The position numbers and the translations under genes are program-made. A stretch of DNA of 64,000 nucleotides from contig NIOE01000011.1 of assembly GCA_002205125.1 (NCBI GenBank), positions 186,001-250,000 of the forward strand, given 5' to 3'. The notes beneath the pieces are model-generated. The model was not told the origin of the DNA. It saw only the letters and a list, made by a program, of their open reading frames with translations, and did no database searches. Position 1 is the first letter of the stretch. Every line of letters begins with the position of its first letter. Source of the stretch: Roseateles noduli (GTDB taxonomy: Bacteria > Pseudomonadota > Gammaproteobacteria > Burkholderiales > Burkholderiaceae_C). Below are positions 27,093 to 35,515 of this stretch, one piece after another.

Positions 27093-28988
27093 TCACCCCG
27101 TCCTCACGCGTCCCTTCCCTTCGCGCTTGCCGCGCAGCATCTCGTGATCCGCGCGCTCGATGAGCTCGTGCGCGCCGGACTCGTCGTCCGGCGAGAACAC
27201 CTCGACGCCAGCGGTCACGCCCACCGTCACCAGCGCACCGGAGGACAGCACGACGGGCTCGCCGATCGCGTCGACCACGCGCGCCAGCACCGGCCGCCAT
27301 TCGTCGGACTCGAGGCAGGTCAGCACCAGCACGAACTCGTCGCCGCCCAGGCGGGCCGCCGTGTCCAGCGGCCGGATGTTCGCGATCAGGCGGGCCGCCA
27401 CCGTCTGCAGCAGCTGGTCGCCGGCATCGTGCCCCTGCGCATCGTTGACGGCCTTGAAGCCGTCGAGGTCCAGGTAGCAGACGGCCACCTGCGTGCGCTC
27501 GCGCCGCGCCATCGCCAGCGCCTGCTCGATCCGGTCGTACAGCAGCACGCGGTTGGGCAGCTGGGTCAGCGCGTCGTGGAAGGCCGCATGCGCCAGCTCC
27601 TCATGCGCCGCCTTCATCGCGGTGATGTCGACCGCCATCGCGAAGACCTCGGTGTCCGACAAGGGCACCGCGCCGAAGTCCACCCACACCGCCGCGCCGG
27701 ACTTGCTGCGCATGCGGATCTGCGAGCGGTAGTACCCGTGCTCGGCCAGCGCCGAATAGACCTGCCGCCCGACCTCCTCGTACTGCGCGTCGTCCCAGTA
27801 GAAGATCCGCGCCGGCACGTCCTGCAGCTCGCCGGGGCCGTAGCCGAGCAGCCGCTCCACCGCCCGGTTGCGCCAGGTGATGGTGCGGCGCGCGATCTTC
27901 GCCATGCCGACCAGGTCGCTGTCGAGCATCGCCGTCTGTTCCCGCTGCAGCGCCTGGATCCGCTTGCCCTGGTCGGCCAGCGCCTGCATCGCGCGGTCCT
28001 GGCGGCGCGTGGCGCGATGGACCTGCCAGGTCGCCAGCGCCACCAGCAGCCACGCGAGCGCGGCCAGCGAAGCCACCGTCCAGGCCTGCTGACGCCAGGG
28101 CTTGAAGAAGCGCTCGTTGTTCACGCCGGCGTAGACGACGAAGGGCCAGTCGTCCACCGCGCGGTACGAGCTGGTGCGGCTCTGCCCGTCGATCATCACC
28201 GTCGACACGAAGGTGCCCTGGCGCGGATGCGCGGCCAGCATCGCGCGCAGCTTGTCCGTGACGGTCGCGTCGCCGACCTCGCCCTGCGACGGGCTGTCCG
28301 GCGCCATCCGTGCCACCAGGCGCAGATCGTCGCGGCGCAGCGTCATCGCGTCCATCGGCGCGAGCTCGTAACGCTCGAAGAGATGGCGGAAGTGGTCGAC
28401 GCCCACGGTCACGTAGACGAAGCCCGCGAAGCGCTCCCCCACGACCAGCGGACGTCCGAAGCCGATCACCCAGCGCCCCGACACCCGCGAGACCAGCGGT
28501 CCGCTGACCTGCGTCGACCGCTTGGACAGATCGCGCGCGGCGATGAAGTAGTCGCGGTCGGTGATGCGCGTCGGCGCTCCCGGCGGCAGCTGCGTGCCCC
28601 AGCGCACCACGCCGGCGACGTCGGCGGCGCGGAACGCGTCGATGCCGTGCAGCAGCTTGAAGCGCGCATGCAGCACCTCGTTGAACACCGCGTCCGGCGT
28701 GCCGCCCGGCGCCGCGAGCAGCCGCTCCATTTCCGCGGCCGTGGCGCGCAGGATCGCGTCGACGCGCCCGAGCTCCGCGGCGACGTTCATCTGCGCGACG
28801 GCCGCGAGGCCTTCGGAGACATCGCGCGCCTGCGCCTCATACGCGCGGTGCGAGGTGGCGAGCACGTGCGCCACCAGCGCGCCCAGCACCAGCGCCACGG
28901 TCAGGTTCGCGCCCGCGAGCCACGCCGTCATGCGACGCCGACGTCGGACGGCCCCGTCGACGTACTGTTGCGGATCGGAAAGCGGCAT
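27093..28988 (-). CDS. Diguanylate cyclase with Cache-like sensor and PAS domain
   Basis: The 631-residue protein has two membrane helices (about 20-45 and 305-325) around a periplasmic dCache-like sensor (DYFIAARDLSKRSTQVSGPLV), then a PAS-like region near 355-465, then a GGDEF domain with an intact GGDEF motif near residue 546. Five residues before it is RPLD, the RxxD inhibitory site, so the enzyme is probably feedback-inhibited by cyclic di-GMP. There is no EAL domain. Ligand unknown. Confidence 0.88.
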   Translation of the reverse strand: MPLSDPQQYVDGAVRRRRRMTAWLAGANLTVALVLGALVAHVLATSHRAYEAQARDVSEGLAAVAQMNVAAELGRVDAILRATAAEMERLLAAPGGTPDAVFNEVLHARFKLLHGIDAFRAADVAGVVRWGTQLPPGAPTRITDRDYFIAARDLSKRSTQVSGPLVSRVSGRWVIGFGRPLVVGERFAGFVYVTVGVDHFRHLFERYELAPMDAMTLRRDDLRLVARMAPDSPSQGEVGDATVTDKLRAMLAAHPRQGTFVSTVMIDGQSRTSSYRAVDDWPFVVYAGVNNERFFKPWRQQAWTVASLAALAWLLVALATWQVHRATRRQDRAMQALADQGKRIQALQREQTAMLDSDLVGMAKIARRTITWRNRAVERLLGYGPGELQDVPARIFYWDDAQYEEVGRQVYSALAEHGYYRSQIRMRSKSGAAVWVDFGAVPLSDTEVFAMAVDITAMKAAHEELAHAAFHDALTQLPNRVLLYDRIEQALAMARRERTQVAVCYLDLDGFKAVNDAQGHDAGDQLLQTVAARLIANIRPLDTAARLGGDEFVLVLTCLESDEWRPVLARVVDAIGEPVVLSSGALVTVGVTAGVEVFSPDDESGAHELIERADHEMLRGKREGKGRVRTG

Positions 28989-29143
28989 GTCCGGATGGTG
29001 CCTCAGCCCCGTGGCCGCCGGAACCGGCGCGCGCCCTCGGCCACGAGGTGTTTTCCCTGGTCCCCATATTCGGGGATGACCGCTGCGGCCAGACGGCCTA
29101 GCCTTCGTCTTTCACCCAGAAGAATCACGGCGGGAGGAGCCCC

Positions 29144-31135
29144 ATGGAAGCCAGCAGAAGCACGCGCGTGAGCGCCGGAACGGACACCGGCACGAGCGGT
29201 GGAACAGGCACCGGATCGGCGATCGATCCCGGCAGGAAGCGCAACCTGGTGCTGTTCTGCGACGGCACCAACAACACGCTGACCGGCGGCATCGAGGACA
29301 CCAATGTCCTGAAGCTGTTCGGCTACCTCCGCCACCATCGTCCGACCATCGAGTCGCTGCTGTATTACGACCCCGGCGTGGGGTCGCCGGACGCGGCCCC
29401 GCCGACCGGCCTGCTGGACCTGCTCAAGCGCCGCTGGGCCCGCATCGCCGGGCTGGCCTCGGGCCAGGGCGTCTACGACAACATCGGCGAAGGCTACCGC
29501 TTCCTGATGCGCCACTACGACGAGCGCAGCGACGACCGCATCTTCGCCTTCGGTTTCTCGCGCGGCGCCTTCACGGCGCGCGCGATCGTCGGCATGGTCA
29601 ACCTGTTCGGCGTCCTGCGGCCCGAGCATGAGGAGCTGATCCCGACGCTGGTCCGCATCTACTTCTCCCAGCCGCCGGCCAATGAGCAGGCCGAGGGCCG
29701 CAAGAGCTGGCGGCGCGCGATGGCCCGCGCCATGCACCGCGGATTCGCCAGACCGGGCCAGGAAGGCGCACGCGGCGCGCAGGGCGGCGAGGAGGCCACG
29801 GCCGCCGATCGCAACAAGCTCGCGGAACAGGTCAGGCGCAACTTCGCGCGGCCCGCGGACATCTTCTGGGTCGGCGTCTGGGACACCGTGGAATCGGTCG
29901 GCCTGCCGCCCTTCGGATCGCGCGACAACCCGGCGACGGCGACCTTCGAGAACAAGCCGCGCATGCTCAACGTCCGGCACGCGCTGGCCTTCGACGAGCA
30001 TCGCTGGCCCTTCCTGCCGCGGGTCTACGACTCGCCGAGTCATGTCACCGTGCCGGGCACGGACCTCCATGGACGCCCGATCACGCGCACCCTTCGCCAG
30101 CTGTGGTTCCCGGGCGTGCATTGCGATGTCGGCGGGAGTTATCCGGCGGCATCGGCGGAGAGCCAGCGCTATCCGCATGAACGCACCGGCCTGCAGGACG
30201 CCTCGATGGTGTGGATGGTCAACGAGGTCGCGCACGAGCTGGGCATTCCGCGCCTGATCGACCATCCCGTCGGCAGCCTGCCCGCCGGTGATCCGGCCTT
30301 CGGCATGCCCTTGCTGGAGCCGTTCATCGGCAAGCTGCCGTTGCGCCACGACGCGCTCCACGACACGCCGCTCTGGGCGCTCGCCGGCATGACGGTGAGA
30401 CGCACGTCCACGGAGGTGGTGCGCATCCCGAAGCCGCCTCAGGCGATCCCGGTCGACGTGGCCGCCGAGGCCCCGCCCGCGCCCTTCGAAGGCCCCAGCG
30501 TCTGGGATGAACGGCGCTCGCTGGGATGGCTGTTCATCGCCGCCGCGATCGGCGTGGCGGCGCTGCTGCTCTCGGCCTGGAACCTGAACCGGGTGCCGGA
30601 CGTGAGGTTGGCGTTGCCGCTCAAGGACTGCCTCGCTTGGATTCCGTCCGCCATCCAGCCGGCGGTCGAATTCGCGCGTCAGCAGTTGATGGTCCCCATG
30701 CCGTGGAACGGCTGGCCCGCGCCGGAATGGATCCGGCACGACCGCTCGTCGGTCATCGTGGGCATGGCCTGCGACCTCGTCTTCCTGCTCGCGGCGGCCT
30801 ACCTGCTGTCGCGGCTCGCCTCGCGGGTGTTCACGTGGCTGGCGGGCTGGCGCAAGCCGGGCGACTCGCGCTCGCGCTGGCTGCTGGCCATCGGCTGGCT
30901 GCCGGCGATCGCCGTCGGCGCCGATGCCTTCGAGGATCTGTCGACGCTGGCCGCCATCGCGATCCACCTGCTCGGCATGCCGGGCGTCGCCGGGCTCGCG
31001 CTGTACGTCACCGCCCTCTTCTCGCTCATCAAGGTGATCGCCTGGCCGCTGGCCCTGCTGATCTTCGGCGGCGGCCGGCTGCTGCTGGCGGTGCTGCCGA
31101 TCAAGACGGTCGGCAAGGTCGGGCGCAAGGCCTGA
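29144..31135 (+). CDS. DUF2235 alpha/beta-hydrolase with membrane tail
   Basis: The 663-residue protein opens with NLVLFCDGTNNT, typical of DUF2235, and carries the nucleophile motif GFSRG (Ser139) in AFGFSRGAFTAR. DUF2235 includes phospholipases, some of them type VI secretion effectors (Tle type). The last 200 residues have four or five membrane helices, which suggests a membrane-bound enzyme rather than a secreted effector. No VgrG, PAAR or immunity gene is adjacent. Confidence 0.75.
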   Translation: MEASRSTRVSAGTDTGTSGGTGTGSAIDPGRKRNLVLFCDGTNNTLTGGIEDTNVLKLFGYLRHHRPTIESLLYYDPGVGSPDAAPPTGLLDLLKRRWARIAGLASGQGVYDNIGEGYRFLMRHYDERSDDRIFAFGFSRGAFTARAIVGMVNLFGVLRPEHEELIPTLVRIYFSQPPANEQAEGRKSWRRAMARAMHRGFARPGQEGARGAQGGEEATAADRNKLAEQVRRNFARPADIFWVGVWDTVESVGLPPFGSRDNPATATFENKPRMLNVRHALAFDEHRWPFLPRVYDSPSHVTVPGTDLHGRPITRTLRQLWFPGVHCDVGGSYPAASAESQRYPHERTGLQDASMVWMVNEVAHELGIPRLIDHPVGSLPAGDPAFGMPLLEPFIGKLPLRHDALHDTPLWALAGMTVRRTSTEVVRIPKPPQAIPVDVAAEAPPAPFEGPSVWDERRSLGWLFIAAAIGVAALLLSAWNLNRVPDVRLALPLKDCLAWIPSAIQPAVEFARQQLMVPMPWNGWPAPEWIRHDRSSVIVGMACDLVFLLAAAYLLSRLASRVFTWLAGWRKPGDSRSRWLLAIGWLPAIAVGADAFEDLSTLAAIAIHLLGMPGVAGLALYVTALFSLIKVIAWPLALLIFGGGRLLLAVLPIKTVGKVGRKA

Positions 31136-31235
31136 CCCCGCCGCGCCAAGACAGCGCCCACCGCACGCGGGCTCATCGAGGACATCGACGATGGCCTCGA
31201 TGAGGCTCGATGAAGCTCGATGAAGATCGATGGCC

Positions 31236-31673
31236 TCAGAGGCCTTCGATGATCTTGTCCTGCGCCTGCTGCTTCAGCGTCGGGCCCTGGGGCGCGAGCA
31301 GTTCGCGCGCGTTGGGGATGCCGGAGCTGGCCTTTCCGGGCGCGGCCGGTGTCGGCGGCGCCTTGTAGACGGTGATCGTGCCACCCTTGATCTTCTGCTC
31401 GGTGCTGCCCTCGGGGCAGGCCTCGTTGGTGTAGAGCGTGCTGCCGTTGACCACGCAGCGGCGCGGCGCGCCGGTCGGCGTCCTCGACGGCGGACCGCCC
31501 GAGGTCACGGGCGGAGGCGGCTCGTTGTCGAAGGGGTTCTTGGGCACCTCGACCTTGTCGGCCTGACGCTGGACCTCACGTGCGGCGTCGCGCAGGAACG
31601 GGATCTCGTCGCGCTTCTTCCAGCCGACGACGCCCAAGACGGCGATGACGATGAGGAGCAATACAGCTCGCAT
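31236..31673 (-). CDS. Single-pass membrane protein, DUF4124-like
   Basis: The 145-residue protein starts with one membrane helix (RAVLLLIVIAVLGVVGW), then a proline-rich linker, a small domain around RRCVVNGSTLYTNEACPEGS that looks like the cysteine-paired DUF4124 fold, and a Pro-rich tail. The ATG at 31673 follows GGGAGAAG. Function unknown. Confidence 0.6.
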   Translation of the reverse strand: MRAVLLLIVIAVLGVVGWKKRDEIPFLRDAAREVQRQADKVEVPKNPFDNEPPPPVTSGGPPSRTPTGAPRRCVVNGSTLYTNEACPEGSTEQKIKGGTITVYKAPPTPAAPGKASSGIPNARELLAPQGPTLKQQAQDKIIEGL

Positions 31674-31810
31674 GACTTCTTCTCCCTGAATCGCCGGCCA
31701 TCTGTTTCGAAATGATTCGGCTCGGCGGGTGCGCATGATAGCCACGGCTTGTCACCTCCGCGCAACCTTGCGCCACGAACATGACACACACCACGACCTC
31801 GATCGCTGTC

Positions 31811-33013
31811 ATGTCCTTCATTCCGACGCCCTCCTTCCGCCGCTCCGCCGCCTGCTCCCTCTCCCTGCTGCTCGCCACCGCGGCCCTGACCGCCTGCGGC
31901 GGCAGCGACGACGACGCCGGCGAGCCGGTCAACGGCAACATCACCGTGTCCAGCCTGCGCCTGATCGGCCAGCAGGTGCTGCCGCGGCGGATGGACTACG
32001 CGGGCACCGTCGTCGGCGGCCTGTCGGGCGTCGACTACGACCCCAAGACCGACACCTACGTGTTCATCAGCGACGACCGCACGACGACCGATTCCGCCAA
32101 CGCGCCGCGTCTGTACACCGCCAGGCTCACCTTCGACGCGACCACCTTCAGCGCCGTGAGCTTCACCGGCACGGTGTCCATGAAGCAGCCCGACGGCAGC
32201 GTCTATCCGAAGGTGCCGGACGCCAAGGTCGCCGACCCGGAATCGGTCCGCATCGATCCGGTCAACGGCAACTGGGTCTGGCTCAGCGAGGGCGACCGCA
32301 CGCTGACGAGCACGCCGACGCGCGTGATCAATCCCTTCATCCGCGAGATCACGCCGCAAGGCAACCATGTGCGCGAGTACCCCCTGCCCGCGATGTTCCA
32401 GATGAGCGCGCAGGAGACCGGTCCGCGCGGCAACCTGGTCTTCGAAGGGCTGACCTTCTCGCCCGACACCCAGTCGGCGTGGGTGCTGATGGAAGGCGCG
32501 CTCATCCAGGACGGCGCCGCGCCGACGACGACTGCGGGCAGCGCGTCGCGCCTGACGCGCTTCGACCGTGCGAGCGGCGTGGCCAACGCGCAGTACGTCT
32601 ATCCGATCGAGAAGGTGCAGGCCACGCCGGTGCCGGCGGACCAGTTCACCGTCAACGGCCCGACGGAGATCCTGGCGCTGTCGGCGACGCGTTTCCTCGT
32701 GCTGGAGCGCAGCTTCTCGGTCGGCGTGGTCGGCAACCAGGTCCGCCTCTATGAGATCGACACGGCGGCCGCGACCAACGTGCTGACGGCGACCTCGCTG
32801 ACCGGCGCGACGCCGGTGACCAAGAAGCTGGTGCTGGACTTCGAGACGCTGAAGACGCAGCTCGGCGGCATCGCCAACCTCGAAGGCATGACCTTCGGGC
32901 CCAAGCTGGCCAACGGCAAGCGCAGCCTGGTCGTCGTCGCCGACGACAACTTCCCGGCGGCGGACTCGGCGACGGACCGCAACCAGATGCTGGTGTTCGA
33001 AGTCCAGCCGTAA
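31811..33013 (+). CDS. Phytase-like esterase domain lipoprotein
   Basis: The 400-residue protein has a lipoprotein signal ending ATAALTACGG and a beta-propeller domain matching the esterase-like activity of phytase family (PF13449): GGLSGVDYDPKTDTYVFISDD at the start and NLEGMTFGPKL with VVVADDNF at the end. This family may act on phosphate esters or sugars. I chose the ATG at 31811, which gives a normal signal peptide; ATG 31781 is also open. A strong hairpin follows the stop. Confidence 0.75.
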   Translation: MSFIPTPSFRRSAACSLSLLLATAALTACGGSDDDAGEPVNGNITVSSLRLIGQQVLPRRMDYAGTVVGGLSGVDYDPKTDTYVFISDDRTTTDSANAPRLYTARLTFDATTFSAVSFTGTVSMKQPDGSVYPKVPDAKVADPESVRIDPVNGNWVWLSEGDRTLTSTPTRVINPFIREITPQGNHVREYPLPAMFQMSAQETGPRGNLVFEGLTFSPDTQSAWVLMEGALIQDGAAPTTTAGSASRLTRFDRASGVANAQYVYPIEKVQATPVPADQFTVNGPTEILALSATRFLVLERSFSVGVVGNQVRLYEIDTAAATNVLTATSLTGATPVTKKLVLDFETLKTQLGGIANLEGMTFGPKLANGKRSLVVVADDNFPAADSATDRNQMLVFEVQP

Positions 33014-33021
33014 GAAGCGCC

Positions 33022-33054
33022 GCGCGTTACGGCGGACGCCCGTAACGCGCCTTT
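33022..33054 (+). terminator. Likely terminator after the phytase-like gene
   Basis: GCGCGTTACGG (33022-33032) and CCGTAACGCGC (33040-33050) form a perfect 11-bp stem with a 7-base loop, followed by CTTTC. The T-run is short but the stem is strong and lies nine bases after the stop. Confidence 0.7.
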
Positions 33055-33157
33055 CGCCGTCGAGGTCAGGCGTCTGCCTCTAAGGTCCGGGATGAACGCC
33101 GCGCTTCCCGCGCGGTCTGGTTCCAACGATCCCAACGATCCCAACGAGGCTTCATCG

Positions 33158-34411
33158 ATGCAAGGCATTCCACGCGCAACGGCGCAACGGACCACGCGCA
33201 CCGCAGCACACACCGCAGCACGGACTGCAACGCGCCTGGCGGCGCTCGCCGCCTGCGGACTCACCCTCCTCTGCGCACAGTCCGCACAGGCCGCACCGGA
33301 CGCGGCGCCCGACGCGGCCGCGATCCGCGCGGCCGTCGACGCGGCGATCCGTCCCCTGATGGCGAAGAACGACATCCCCGGCATGGCCGTCGGCGTGACG
33401 GTCGGCGGCAAGTCCTTCGTCTTCAACTACGGCGTCGCGTCGAAGCAGTCCGGCAAGCCGGTCGACGACAGGACGCTGTTCGAGGTCGGCTCCGTCAGCA
33501 AGACCTTCAACGCGACCTTGGGCGCGAAGGCGCTGGTGGAAGGCAAGCTGAAGCTGTCGGATCACCCCAGCCGCCACATCCCCGCGCTGAAGGGCCATCC
33601 GATCGACCGCGCGACGCTGCTGAACCTCGTCACCTATACGGCCGGCGGCCTGACGCTGCAGGTGCCGGACGCGGTCACCGACGAGGCCTCGCTGATGCGC
33701 TACCTCCAGCAGTGGAAGCCCGACTTCGCGCCGGGCGAGAAGCGCCGTTATTCGAATCCGAGCATCGGCCTGTTCGGCCGCACGGCCGCCGCGGCGATGG
33801 GGCGTGACTACACGGAAGCGGTCGAATCGGACCTGCTGCCCCAGCTCGGCCTGCGCGAGACCTACCTGCGCGTGCCGGCGTCGGCGATGGCCGACTACGC
33901 CACGGGCTACGACAAGGACGACCGCCAGCCCGGCGCCCCGGACATGGCGGTGCGTGTCTCGCCGGGCGCATTCGACTCGGAGTCCTACGGCATCAAGGCG
34001 ACGGCGGCGGACCTGGTGCGCTTCATGCAGGTCAACATCGACCCGAGCGGCCTGGACGCGACGACCCGCCAGGCGGTCGACGCGACGCACATCGGCCACT
34101 TCCAGATCGACGGCATGACACAGGGCTTGGGTTGGGAGCAGTACCCGTGGCCGGTGCCGCTGGCGCAGCTCCAGGCGGGCAACGCGCTCGGGCGCGTGAC
34201 GACGGCGGTCAAGCCGCTGGACCACACGCCAGCGGGAGCTCGGCTGTTCAACAAGACGGGATCGACGCGCGGCTTCGGCGCCTACGTGGTCTTCGTGCCG
34301 ACGCAGCGCATCGGCGTCGTGCTGCTGGGCAACCGGAACTGGCCGATCCCGGAGCGCGTGGACGCCGCTTACGCGATCCTCGAGAAGCTGCAGGCGGGCA
34401 GCGCGCGTTGA
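33158..34411 (+). CDS. ampC: Class C (AmpC-type) beta-lactamase
   Basis: The 417-residue protein has all three class C motifs: SVSK (Ser112-x-x-Lys115), YSN (Tyr198-Ser-Asn200) and KTG (366-368). A signal peptide ends AQSAQA, so the mature enzyme is periplasmic. No AmpR-type regulator is adjacent. I chose the ATG at 33158, which gives a basic N-terminus and signal core. A BlaI/BlaR1-type pair lies about 13 kb away but is not linked. Confidence 0.85.
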   Translation: MQGIPRATAQRTTRTAAHTAARTATRLAALAACGLTLLCAQSAQAAPDAAPDAAAIRAAVDAAIRPLMAKNDIPGMAVGVTVGGKSFVFNYGVASKQSGKPVDDRTLFEVGSVSKTFNATLGAKALVEGKLKLSDHPSRHIPALKGHPIDRATLLNLVTYTAGGLTLQVPDAVTDEASLMRYLQQWKPDFAPGEKRRYSNPSIGLFGRTAAAAMGRDYTEAVESDLLPQLGLRETYLRVPASAMADYATGYDKDDRQPGAPDMAVRVSPGAFDSESYGIKATAADLVRFMQVNIDPSGLDATTRQAVDATHIGHFQIDGMTQGLGWEQYPWPVPLAQLQAGNALGRVTTAVKPLDHTPAGARLFNKTGSTRGFGAYVVFVPTQRIGVVLLGNRNWPIPERVDAAYAILEKLQAGSAR

Positions 34412-34438
34412 CGCGCGCCGAGGCGCGCTGAGGCGGGC

Positions 34439-34897
34439 TCAGCGCGACGGTGATGTCGACTGCGATGTCGACGGAGTCGTTGATGTCGACGGGGAAGGCG
34501 CGGAAGCGCCCTTTCCCGCAGCGCGCACAACCGCGAGCTCGCGCGTGAGCCAGGTCTTGCTCTCGACCGGCGCCGCGCCGCCGCAACGCACCAGATAAGG
34601 CTTGCCGCTCATGCTGCTCTTGGACGCGCCGAGATCGATGAACTGCTCTGCCGACTTCACGAGGTTCTTGTCTTCGAGGTAGCTCAGCTTGCGCTCAAGA
34701 TGGGTCCTCGCCTCCGCGGCGGAATGCCAGTCACCATTGCGATTGAACTCACACGACGAGACCGTCAGCTTGCCCAGCAGCGCCGTGACCTCGGCCTTCG
34801 CGGCCGGCGGCAGCGGGTCGGCCCACGCGCCCATCGGCGCGGCCATACAGGCGGCGGCAGCGGCGGCAAGAAGGATCGGGAACTTTGGTGCGCGCAT
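34439..34897 (-). CDS. DUF5329 (YfeK-like) protein
   Basis: The 152-residue protein has a signal peptide ending MGAWA and a small domain with ALLGKLTVSSCEFNRNG and SMSGKPYLVRCGG, matching the DUF5329/YfeK pattern, whose role is unknown. The tail is low-complexity Ser/Thr/Pro, encoded by GATGTCGAC-like repeats. It is probably periplasmic. ATG 34897 was chosen because it opens the signal peptide. Confidence 0.65.
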   Translation of the reverse strand: MRAPKFPILLAAAAAACMAAPMGAWADPLPPAAKAEVTALLGKLTVSSCEFNRNGDWHSAAEARTHLERKLSYLEDKNLVKSAEQFIDLGASKSSMSGKPYLVRCGGAAPVESKTWLTRELAVVRAAGKGASAPSPSTSTTPSTSQSTSPSR

Positions 34898-34999
34898 GAG
34901 CAGAGGATGTCGTCGGATCGGAAGCTTCGACGGGAGAGCCGGACCTAAGCGCCGATCGCAGGATGGATTCGGGACCCGCGATGTTGCCACGCGGCGCGA

Positions 35000-35437
35000 T
35001 CAGGCCTTCTTCCCCACCGGCACGGCGCTGTCGAGCGTGGCCGCGATGAAGCCGTTGGCCTCCAGGCAGTCGCCGCGCGACCAGCCTTCGGTGAAGGCCT
35101 GGGCGAGGCGCTGGAGCTCCGCGTCCTGCGCATCGAGCTCGGTGCGCATGCGGGCGATCTCCTCGCGCCGCCGCTGCAGGCCGGCGAGCACCAGTTCCTT
35201 CGGCACCCGGCCGTCGCCCTGCGCGAACGCCTGTCTGAGGCTGTCCAGCGTGAAGCCCAGCCGCTGCGCGAGCTGGATGACCTGCAGCCGCTCCATCGCG
35301 TCGGTGCCGTAGTCGCGGTACCCGTTGAGGCCGCGCGCGCCTTCCGGCAGCAGCCCGCTGGCCTCGTAGAACCGGATCGCCGAGGTCTTGATACCGATCC
35401 GTTTCGCCAGCTCTCCGATGCGCATCGTCGTCTCCAT
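35000..35437 (-). CDS. MerR-family transcriptional regulator
   Basis: The 145-residue protein has the MerR winged helix at its N terminus (MRIGELAKRIGIKTSAIRFYEASGLLPE) and a dimerisation helix. No metal-binding cysteine pair or SoxR-type cluster is present (one Cys near the end), so it probably senses an organic compound. It is divergent from the Old Yellow Enzyme gene, with a MerR-type promoter between them. ATG at 35425 is an alternative start. Confidence 0.88.
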   Translation of the reverse strand: METTMRIGELAKRIGIKTSAIRFYEASGLLPEGARGLNGYRDYGTDAMERLQVIQLAQRLGFTLDSLRQAFAQGDGRVPKELVLAGLQRRREEIARMRTELDAQDAELQRLAQAFTEGWSRGDCLEANGFIAATLDSAVPVGKKA

Positions 35438-35455
35438 GAAAAGCTGAAAAGGCGC

Positions 35456-35486
35456 TTGACCTTCAAGTCAGCTTGAAGCTTACGCT
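35456..35486 (+). promoter_or_regulatory. MerR-type promoter with dyad before the flavin oxidoreductase
   Basis: A -35 TTGACC (35456-35461) and a -10 TACGCT (35481-35486) are separated by 19 bases, the over-long spacer typical of MerR-controlled promoters. Inside lies a perfect dyad CTTCAAG-TCAG-CTTGAAG (35461-35478), resembling SoxR-type sites. The gene start at 35516 is 30 bases downstream. The divergent MerR gene is the obvious regulator. Confidence 0.75.
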
Positions 35487-35515
35487 GAGCGCATTCCTGA
35501 ACTCAAGCCCGGACC

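Noticed and set aside
27051-29171. Plus-strand open frame opposite the diguanylate cyclase
   Set aside because: Composition rich in Arg, Gln and His without domain matches; the minus-strand gene has intact GGDEF, PAS and sensor regions.
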